NCBI RefSeq assembly: GCF_014205135.1 | Contig: NZ_JACHMY010000001.1 | Location: 6,882,001-6,946,000, forward strand | Source of the DNA: Kribbella italica | GTDB taxonomy: Bacteria > Actinomycetota > Actinomycetes > Propionibacteriales > Kribbellaceae | Direction of reading: 5' to 3' | DNA length: 64,000 nt | Shown: positions 57,677 through 64,000 of the stretch, in pieces | Layout of the letters: each line of letters begins with the position of its first letter | Numbering within the stretch: position 1 is the stretch's first letter | Position numbers and translations under genes: made by a program | The notes under the pieces: generated by a model | What the model saw: the letters and a program-made list of their open reading frames with translations, nothing else | The model's database searches: none | Told to the model about the DNA's origin: nothing

Positions 57677-59148
57677 CAGCGCACCACGCGGCGGACCCGC
57701 TTGGCCACGACGCGGGCCGGGTTCAGCACCGCCTGGCCGACCCGGTACGGCTTGGACCGGCGGATCCCCTTCAGCTGACCCTCGAACCAGGTCGCCTGGA
57801 CGCTCGCGTCGGACAGCTCCTGGCTCAAGCGGGCGATCGTCGCCAGCTGCTCGGCACTGCCCTGCGGGCGGATCATCTCGTTGCTGTCCGCAACCGCTGC
57901 CCAGAGCTCGTCGGTGATGGAGAGACCGGCCATCGAAGCCAGCCGGGCCGTCAGGTCGAGCGGTGCGCTGCCGGCCGCCCATGGTTGCCGCGAGCCCGTT
58001 TCCAGCGAGCGCCGGACGAACCGGCCGAGCTGGGCCACCACGAGCGCGTCCCCGGTGCTCTCGACCGCGTCCGCGGTGCCGAACACCCGGTACGACGGAC
58101 CGTCGGCGATCACGTTGTCGGCCGTGGCGATCGCGGCCGTTGCCGCGTCTTGCGCGCGCAGCCACTCGACGTACGCCGGGACCATCCGCCGCAGCGCCGC
58201 GTGGTCGTCGATCCGGAGCGCGGTCAGCAGCAGCTCTTCCAGCAGCACCCCGCCGCCCGTCGGAACGGCGCCCTCAGGCAGCACGGCGGGAGCCTCCGCG
58301 CCGACAACGAAGAACCAGCCGGGAGCCAGCTCGCTCCCGAGCCCGGCGGCGACGGCCTCCTGGGTGGTCCGGTACGGGTCGGTCAGCGTCGGCCCGCTGA
58401 ACTTGGCCGCGACCGCCCGAGCAACCACGGCCGCAGCCAACGGCTGGTCGACCGCAGCCAGCCCGACCGACGCGTCGACCAGGCTCGGGTACAGCGCGTA
58501 GACCTGTGAACCACCGGTGTCCGGGCCGTCCAGGGCGGCCAGCACTGCCTTCAGGCCTGCCGGCGCGGCCGCGTCGCCGCGTACGTCGGCGGGCCAGTCC
58601 TCGTCGCGGGGGACGGTGACGGTCGGGTCCGGCTGGACCAGGCGCTCGATGCCGAAGCTGTTCTCGGCACCGAGCAGGAGCCGTCCTCCCGGGGCGAGCC
58701 GAGATTTCAGCACCGCGAGCCCGTCCGCCCACGGCATCACCAGGGTATCCGGCCCGATCAGCCGAGGTACTCCGTCGAGCGCCACAACCATGTCGTACGA
58801 CGGTTCGCCGTGCTCCGGGCCGAAGTGGTCGAGCGTGCCGCAGAAGACGCGGACGCCGAGCGCCTTCGCGATCTCCTCGGCGTCGGGCGCCGAGCGGACC
58901 AGCACGTCGACCGAGGCCGCCGTCTTGGCGACCTGCTCGAGCAGCTCGACCGAGTGCGGACCCGCGACGAGCACGGAGTCGGTCGGGCGGACGACGGCCG
59001 CCAGCAGCTCCGCCGGCACCGGCCCGCCGACCGCCGGGCGGCCGTCCGAGGGGTGCAGGTCGGACCAGTTCAGCAGCTCCCCGGCGATCATCACCGAGCG
59101 TGCCGGACTGGTCTCTTCCGAGGACTGGTCAGGTGTCACAGTGGTCAA
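57676..59148 (-). CDS. methyltransferase-like protein, degenerate SAM motif
   Basis: This 490-residue protein starts with TTG 59148 behind GGAGAG. An N-terminal Rossmann-like segment (about 60-160: DSVLVAGPHSVELLEQVAKTAASVDVLV ... DMVVALDGVPRLIGPDTLVMPWADGLAVLKSRLAPGGRLLLGAENSFG) has the strand order of a class I methyltransferase, but VAGPHS stands in place of the glycine-rich SAM loop. The rest is helical, ending with a basic tail (VVAKRVRRVVR). It may be a non-catalytic or substrate-binding member of the glycan cluster. Confidence 0.6.
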   Translation of the reverse strand: MTTVTPDQSSEETSPARSVMIAGELLNWSDLHPSDGRPAVGGPVPAELLAAVVRPTDSVLVAGPHSVELLEQVAKTAASVDVLVRSAPDAEEIAKALGVRVFCGTLDHFGPEHGEPSYDMVVALDGVPRLIGPDTLVMPWADGLAVLKSRLAPGGRLLLGAENSFGIERLVQPDPTVTVPRDEDWPADVRGDAAAPAGLKAVLAALDGPDTGGSQVYALYPSLVDASVGLAAVDQPLAAAVVARAVAAKFSGPTLTDPYRTTQEAVAAGLGSELAPGWFFVVGAEAPAVLPEGAVPTGGGVLLEELLLTALRIDDHAALRRMVPAYVEWLRAQDAATAAIATADNVIADGPSYRVFGTADAVESTGDALVVAQLGRFVRRSLETGSRQPWAAGSAPLDLTARLASMAGLSITDELWAAVADSNEMIRPQGSAEQLATIARLSQELSDASVQATWFEGQLKGIRRSKPYRVGQAVLNPARVVAKRVRRVVR

Positions 59149-59175
59149 TTCTCTGACTCTCCACCAAAAACGTGA

Positions 59176-60300
59176 TCAGGAAACCAGCTTGGTCAGCGTC
59201 TCGATCACCCGATCGACGTCCGCGTCGGTCAGGTCGGGGAACATCGGCAGCGAGATCTCCTCGCGGTAGAACTGCTCCGCGTTCGGGAGCATGCCGCGCC
59301 GGTAACCGGCCGCGGTGAACACCGGCTGCCAGTGGACGGGGATGTAGTTCACCTGGACGAGAATGCCGGCCGCGCGCAGGCCGTCGAAGATCTCCCGGCG
59401 GCGGCCGTCGAGGATCCGGACCGGGTACAGGTGCCAGGCCGGGTCGACGTGGTCGCGCTGGGCCGGCGTCCGGATGCCGTCGACGCCCGCGAGGGCCTCG
59501 TTGTAGCGAGCGGTGATCTCCGTGCGGCGCTTCTTGAACTCGTCAAGCCGCTTCAGCTGGGACAGGCCGAGCGCGCAGGAGATGTCGGTCAGCCGGTAGT
59601 TCAGGCCGTGCTCGTGCACCTCGTAGTACCACGAGCCCTCGTCGGTGTGCTCGAACCGGTCGGTGTCGCGGACCACGCCGATGTGGTGGAACTCGTGCAC
59701 CCGCTGGGCCACCGCCGGGTCCTTGGCGACGACCGCGCCGCCCTCACCGGTGGTCAGGTTCTTGGTCGGGAAGAACGACAGCGTGGTGACGTCGGCCAGG
59801 TCGCCGACCGGGCGGCCCTTGTAGGTGCCGCCGACCGAGTGCGCGGCGTCGGCGAGCGTCTTCGCGCCGACGCGGTCGGCGATCGGCTGCAGCGCGTCGT
59901 AGTCGGCCGCGTGGCCGGCGTAGTCGACGGCCGCGATCACCTTGGTCCGGTCGGTCACGACCGCCTCGACGGCGGCCGGGTCGAGCAGCGCGGTGTCCTC
60001 CTCGACGTCGGCGAACACCACCTTCGCGCCCAGGATCGCCGCGCAGGACGCGGTCGCCACGAACGTCATCGGGGTGGTGACGACCTCGTCACCGGGCCCG
60101 ACGCCCAGTCCGGCGTACGCCATGTGCAGGGCCGCCGTACCGGAGGTGCAGCTGACGGCGCGGTGGCCGCCGGCCAGCTCGCCGATCGCGTTCTCGAACG
60201 CGGTGACGGCCGGGCCGGTGGTCAGCCAGTCACCGCGCAGGATCGCGGTGACCGCCTCGATGTCGGAGTCGCTGATCGACTGGCGTCCGTAGGGCAGCAT
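59176..60300 (-). CDS. pseC: UDP-4-amino-4,6-dideoxy-N-acetyl-L-altrosamine transaminase
   Basis: This 374-residue DegT/DnrJ/EryC1 aminotransferase has PLP lysine Lys180 in FFPTKNLTTGEGG and Asp151 in LADAAHSVGG. The PseC-like N-terminus LPYGRQSISDSDIEAVTAIL is diagnostic for the second step of pseudaminic acid synthesis. It uses glutamate to aminate the 4-keto product of PseB. It begins 4 bp after the pseB stop. Confidence 0.93.
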   Translation of the reverse strand: MLPYGRQSISDSDIEAVTAILRGDWLTTGPAVTAFENAIGELAGGHRAVSCTSGTAALHMAYAGLGVGPGDEVVTTPMTFVATASCAAILGAKVVFADVEEDTALLDPAAVEAVVTDRTKVIAAVDYAGHAADYDALQPIADRVGAKTLADAAHSVGGTYKGRPVGDLADVTTLSFFPTKNLTTGEGGAVVAKDPAVAQRVHEFHHIGVVRDTDRFEHTDEGSWYYEVHEHGLNYRLTDISCALGLSQLKRLDEFKKRRTEITARYNEALAGVDGIRTPAQRDHVDPAWHLYPVRILDGRRREIFDGLRAAGILVQVNYIPVHWQPVFTAAGYRRGMLPNAEQFYREEISLPMFPDLTDADVDRVIETLTKLVS

Positions 60301-60304
60301 CGGC

Positions 60305-61288
60305 TCAGACGTCGCTCTCGAGGATCTTGGTGATCTCCTCGATCGTGTACCACTCCTCGTTGTTGTCCGAGGTGTAGTGGAACCCGTCCGCCACTGGTAC
60401 GCCGTCGGCCGGGGCCTGGTAGCCCCAGGTGGCCAGGTCCGGCTGCAGAACGTAGCGGTCGCCGATCGCCAGGGCGCGGCGGCCTTCCTCCGGGCTGATC
60501 ATCTCCTCGTGCAGCTTCTCGCCCGGGCGCAGGCCCATGTCGTGCATCTTGGCGCCCGGCGCGATCGCCTGCGCCAGGTCGGTGATCTTCATCGACGGGA
60601 TCCGCGGCACGTACAGCTCGCCGCCCTGCATCTGCTCGAACGAGTCGACCACGAACTGGACGGCCTCGGGCAGGGTGATCAGGAAGCGGGTGCAGCGCAG
60701 GTCGGTGATCGGCAGCGACTGGCCGGCCTCGTGCAGGGCCCGGAACTTCGGGATGATCGAGCCGCGGGAGCCCATCACGTTGCCGTAGCGGACCACGCAG
60801 AAGCGGGTCTCGTAGGCGGCGGCGTAGTGGTTGCCGGTGATGAACAGCTTGTCGGCGGTCAGCTTGGTCGCGCCGTACAGGTTGATCGGGCTGGAGGCCT
60901 TGTCGGTGGACAGCGCGACGACCTTCTTCACGCCGGAGTCGATGCAGGCCTCGATCACGTTCTGCGAGCCGACCACGTTGGTCTGGACGAACTCCCACGG
61001 GTTGTACTCCGCGGTGTCGACCTGCTTCAGGGCGGCCGCGTGCACGACGTAGTCGACCTTGTGCATGGCCCGGTTCAGCCGCTGCCGGTCGCGGATGTCG
61101 CCGATGAAGAACCGCAGCCGCGGGTCGTCGCCGAACAGCTGGCGGACCTCCCACTGCTTGAGCTCGTCGCGGCTGAAGATGATGATCCGGCGCGGGTCCA
61201 GATTGTCCAACGCGTAGCGGATGAACGCCTTGCCGAAGGAGCCGGTGCCTCCGGTGACGAGGATGTCGGAGCCGGTGAGGATGGACAC
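60305..61288 (-). CDS. pseB: UDP-N-acetylglucosamine 4,6-dehydratase (5-inverting)
   Basis: This 327-residue SDR enzyme starts at GTG 61288 (MSILTGSDILVTGGTGSFG). The NAD loop GGTGSFG is at 13-19, TDK at 128-130, and the Y138-x3-K142 pair is in LYGATK. These features separate inverting PseB from retaining dehydratases. It makes UDP-2-acetamido-2,6-dideoxy-L-arabino-hexos-4-ulose, the first committed intermediate. An in-frame upstream extension of 30 codons lacks support. Confidence 0.94.
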   Translation of the reverse strand: MSILTGSDILVTGGTGSFGKAFIRYALDNLDPRRIIIFSRDELKQWEVRQLFGDDPRLRFFIGDIRDRQRLNRAMHKVDYVVHAAALKQVDTAEYNPWEFVQTNVVGSQNVIEACIDSGVKKVVALSTDKASSPINLYGATKLTADKLFITGNHYAAAYETRFCVVRYGNVMGSRGSIIPKFRALHEAGQSLPITDLRCTRFLITLPEAVQFVVDSFEQMQGGELYVPRIPSMKITDLAQAIAPGAKMHDMGLRPGEKLHEEMISPEEGRRALAIGDRYVLQPDLATWGYQAPADGVPVADGFHYTSDNNEEWYTIEEITKILESDV

Positions 61289-61470
61289 GTCGAGTAGGAC
61301 CCTTCTGAGGGGACAGTTCCGGACAGCCGCCTGAGCAGCAACTCCGTACGATAGCGGCTGGCCGTCGGAAGCCCGCATCGCCGGTTGGCCCGCCTGTGGA
61401 CAGACGCCTCTTCCGCCCCAGAAGTTCGCCGCCGTCCCACGTGGTGCAGCTCACCCGGTACGGTCTGGGC

Positions 61471-62499
61471 GTGACTGTGCGGATCGGTGTCAGGTGTGAC
61501 GTAGGCCCCAAACGTGGGATCGGGCACGTGATGCGGAGCCTGGCGCTGGCCGAGGAGCTGGTCCGCCGGGGTGCCGAGGTCGTGTTCGTCTGCGACAGCC
61601 ACACGGTGCCGTGGGCCGACGAGCAGATCCGGAGCCGCGGGATCGCGGTCGAGCCGGCGGTCTGGACCGCCGAGGAGCACCTGGCGCTGTTCGGGCGCCT
61701 GGGGCTCAGCGCGGTGGTCTGGGACTCCTACGACCTCGACCCGGCCGTGTTCGCCGCCGTCCGGGCGAGCAGACTGCCGACCCTGGCGATCGTCGACGGC
61801 GGGTACGGCGGCGCCGTGGCCGACATCCTGGTCGACCAGAACCTGGGCTCCGAGCAGGACACCCCCGAGCTGCCCGCCGGCGCCGTCCGGCTGGCCGGCC
61901 TCGACTACGTGCTCCTCCGCAACGAGATCCTCGAGCTGCGGCCCACCCAGCCGCCGACGATCCGCACCAACCCGGTCCCGAAGGTCTTCGCGTTCTTCGG
62001 CGGCACCGACGCGTTCGGAGCCGGGCCGCACGTGGTCCGCGCCCTGGCAGCGACCGGTACGGCGTTTGAGGCGCTCGTGATCGCTCCCGGTGACGAGCTG
62101 GCCGCCGCCATCGCCGCGGTCGACCTGCAGGAGGGCCAGCACGTCGAGGTGATCGGCCCCACCTCCCAGCTGGCCAAGGCCGTCGTAGCCTCCGACCTGG
62201 TCATCAGCGCCTCCGGCACCTCCACCTGGGAGCTGCTGTGCCTGGGCGCGACAGCCGGCCTGGTCTGCGTGGTCGACAACCAGGTGATGGGCTACGAACG
62301 GACAGTAGCCACGGGCGCAGCCGTAGGCGTAGGGGTCCTCTCCGACCTCAAGCAGGACCCGACAGCGGCTGCCGCCGTACTCGGGCCTCTGCTGCGGGAC
62401 CCGGCCGAGCGAGCCCGTCTAGCTGCTGCCGGCTACCAGCTGGTCGACGGCCAGGGCCGGGTCCGCGTCGCCGACGCGCTTTTTCACCTGATCTCGTAG
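61471..62499 (+). CDS. pseG: UDP-2,4-diacetamido-2,4,6-trideoxy-L-altropyranose hydrolase
   Basis: This 342-residue GT-B-fold hydrolase starts at GTG 61471. The family core GIGHVMRSLALAEELVRRGAEVVFVCD carries the catalytic His19, and NPVPKVFAFFGGTD plus SGTSTWELL line the UDP site. It removes UDP to release the 2,4-diacetamido sugar for condensation with PEP. It is divergent from pseB, sharing an intergenic region of 182 bp. Its 3' end overlaps the next gene by 16 bp. The N-acetyltransferase (pseH) and synthase (pseI) are not in this window. Confidence 0.92.
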   Translation: MTVRIGVRCDVGPKRGIGHVMRSLALAEELVRRGAEVVFVCDSHTVPWADEQIRSRGIAVEPAVWTAEEHLALFGRLGLSAVVWDSYDLDPAVFAAVRASRLPTLAIVDGGYGGAVADILVDQNLGSEQDTPELPAGAVRLAGLDYVLLRNEILELRPTQPPTIRTNPVPKVFAFFGGTDAFGAGPHVVRALAATGTAFEALVIAPGDELAAAIAAVDLQEGQHVEVIGPTSQLAKAVVASDLVISASGTSTWELLCLGATAGLVCVVDNQVMGYERTVATGAAVGVGVLSDLKQDPTAAAAVLGPLLRDPAERARLAAAGYQLVDGQGRVRVADALFHLIS

Positions 62500-64000
62500 A
62501 TCGTCGCGTCCAGGGTGGCGTGGCGGAGGCGGACGTATTGCTTGAGGTCGGGGGAGACCAGCCCGGCGCGGTTGTCGGCGTACAGCCAGCGGACGCCGTA
62601 CCGGCGCAGGCGGTCGATGACCGCGGCCGACGGCGAGGTGAAGGCGGCGTCGTTGGTGGCCAGGAGCTCGCGGTCCCAGAACCGGAGCAGGCTGGGGTTG
62701 GTGCCTTCGGTGACGGAGATGCGATTCGCGCGGTTGGTGTACGCCCAGCCCTCGACGAGCATCTGGCGCTCGGACAGGGCAGCGATCCAGAAGTGGCGGC
62801 TGTCGCAGACGTCGCCGCGCTGGACGATGCAGTGGGCGTTCGTGGCGACCAGGTCGTCCTGGCCTGAGTTCGCCTGCAGCCAGCGGGCCGCGTCGGCTTC
62901 GGCAGTGGTGGGACCGCCGCCGGCGACCTTGCCGTAGATGACGAGGGTCGCCTGGTCGGAGACGAGCGTCAGCAGGGGGAGTGAGGTCGACCCGGCCATG
63001 CAGGCGGCGACCAAGGATGCCAGTGCCGCGGTGAACAGCCCGCCACTGCGGCGACCGACTCTCCAGGCGATGGCTACGACCAGTCCGGCCACCAGCAACG
63101 CCAGCAGGGTCAGGAGGAACGGCACCTTCACGCCGGACACACCATCCGACGCCAGTCTGGCGAAGCCGGCGCCGAGCAGCCCCAGACCGGCCGCCGCAGC
63201 GACCAGTACGCCGCTCCGCCGGTCACCCAGCTTGTCGGCCAGCCGGGCCAGTCCGAGGCAGGAAAGCACCGCCAGGAAGGGGAAAGCGGTCCGGTAGAAG
63301 TAGACCTGGCTGACCCCGGGCTGCGACGTCAGCACGCTCGCCGCGAAGCCACCGATCGCAGCACCGGCCAGGAAGACCACACCGGGATCACGCCAGAACC
63401 TGCGGAGGAAGAGCACGCCAACCACGGCCAGGCCCCACGCGGCCGTCGTGGTCACCGCACTGAGCAGCTGAGCGGCCCGGTCGACTCCAGTGCCGTTCCG
63501 GAGCGAGGCGTACGGCTGGAGCTGGATGAAGATCTGGGCCGGCTTGACCTGCAGGCCGGACGAATCTCCACCGAACACCACGACGGCCGCGGCGATGAAG
63601 ATCACCAGCACGATCAGTCCGCCGGCCAGAGCCCGCCCGGTCGAGCGCCTGGTCGCCATCCGCGCCAGGAAGACCAGCCCGAAGCCGCAGATCGCCAGCG
63701 GCAGGATGGTCGCCTTGGCGCCGGAGGAGGCCAGTGCGACCAGCAGGAACAGGATCCACCGGCTGCGGACAGGCCTGGCCCGCAGCAGGTCCACAGCCAG
63801 TACGGCGAGCAGCAGCGCCAGCATCATGCCCAGGTTCTGCGTCGGACTGAGGTACTGGCTGGACGCCATCGAGATGTTGCCCAGCGAGATGTCGTGCAGC
63901 GGCTGCAGCGTGCCACCCACTCCAGCCAGCAGTACGGCGAACGGCCCGGCCCAGACAGCTCCCGGGTGCGGCTCCTCGCCAGGCTTCACCAGGAAGCGCT
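62484..64000 (-). CDS. large polytopic membrane protein, partial
   Basis: The gene runs in from the right edge with the frame open to base 64000, so the N-terminus is missing. The 505 visible residues have about ten transmembrane helices, then a C-terminal soluble domain of about 170 residues (TTAEADAARWLQANSGQDDLVATNAHCIVQRGDVC ... LRRYGVRWLYADNRAGL). This resembles the large integral-membrane glycosyltransferase (GT-C) or YfhO-like group in which the tail is extracytoplasmic. Next to pseudaminic acid genes it may act in polymer assembly. The exact function is open. Confidence 0.65.
   Translation of the reverse strand, partial: RFLVKPGEEPHPGAVWAGPFAVLLAGVGGTLQPLHDISLGNISMASSQYLSPTQNLGMMLALLLAVLAVDLLRARPVRSRWILFLLVALASSGAKATILPLAICGFGLVFLARMATRRSTGRALAGGLIVLVIFIAAAVVVFGGDSSGLQVKPAQIFIQLQPYASLRNGTGVDRAAQLLSAVTTTAAWGLAVVGVLFLRRFWRDPGVVFLAGAAIGGFAASVLTSQPGVSQVYFYRTAFPFLAVLSCLGLARLADKLGDRRSGVLVAAAAGLGLLGAGFARLASDGVSGVKVPFLLTLLALLVAGLVVAIAWRVGRRSGGLFTAALASLVAACMAGSTSLPLLTLVSDQATLVIYGKVAGGGPTTAEADAARWLQANSGQDDLVATNAHCIVQRGDVCDSRHFWIAALSERQMLVEGWAYTNRANRISVTEGTNPSLLRFWDRELLATNDAAFTSPSAAVIDRLRRYGVRWLYADNRAGLVSPDLKQYVRLRHATLDATIYEIR

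Overview
The window is a 64 kb stretch of chromosome from a high-GC actinomycete. The signs are strong third-position GC bias, frequent GTG starts, four-base stop/start overlaps, a lysC-asd operon, a SigE-family sigma factor, and a gene block closely following the Mycobacterium tuberculosis Rv3667-Rv3682 neighbourhood. Gene style and the pseudaminic-acid cluster suggest Nocardioidaceae/Kribbellaceae, perhaps Kribbella; that assignment is an inference from general knowledge. There is no prophage, rRNA operon or CRISPR array. One tRNA gene (tRNA-Pro, anticodon CGG) is present. Layout: 1-2 kb holds the tail of an MFS transporter, a MerR regulator and an ArsR/SRPBCC pair. 2.1-4.5 kb is lysC-asd (aspartate to aspartate semialdehyde) with a terminator. 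4.7-9.3 kb has a G-quadruplex-type heptamer repeat, a TrmB/LuxR-like regulator, a secreted trypsin-like protease with a P domain and a secreted S15 peptidase. 9.5-12.2 kb is a compact module: an NAD-kinase-like protein, a 22-codon ORF, an SPFH protein, and a divergent NrtR-type Nudix regulator with two matching palindromes between the divergent starts. 12.2-21.4 kb contains housekeeping and accessory genes: PfkB kinase, SDR, secreted hydrolase, a 3-oxoacid CoA-transferase pair, a TPR protein, lipB, the tRNA, a metallophosphoesterase and a YqeY protein. It also holds a 166 bp palindromic MITE-like element. 21.5-45 kb is the conserved actinobacterial block: a class A PBP (ponA2-like), lon under a HAIR-like HspR site, two ArsA-type ATPases, DUF4177, RidA, Nudix, metallo-beta-lactamase, crp, nth, a TlpA lipoprotein, a CoA-type Nudix, the MarP protease, an ECF sigma factor with a membrane partner, an epoxide-hydrolase-like protein, a holin-like membrane protein, nhaA, a GntR regulator and acs. 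The WhiB4/WblA gene expected between ponA2 and the ArsA genes is not there; lon is. 45-53 kb is accessory: HxlR, NmrA-like, MarR, a secreted beta-propeller, an ArsR-like regulator, a DUF3800-like gene between two copies of a structured repeat, and a 1,202-residue secreted multidomain GH87-like glucanase. 53-55 kb is the acetate symporter operon (actP-DUF485). 56-62.5 kb is a nonulosonic (pseudaminic) acid cluster: pseB, pseC, a methyltransferase-like protein, a glycosyltransferase-like protein, an SpsF-type cytidylyltransferase and divergent pseG. The right edge cuts a large membrane protein. The most unusual items are the DUF3800 gene flanked by duplicated RNA-like elements, the NrtR-SPFH-microORF-NAD-kinase-like module, a probable CTG start in the epoxide hydrolase gene, and a duplicated marP 3' end whose changes are almost all synonymous.
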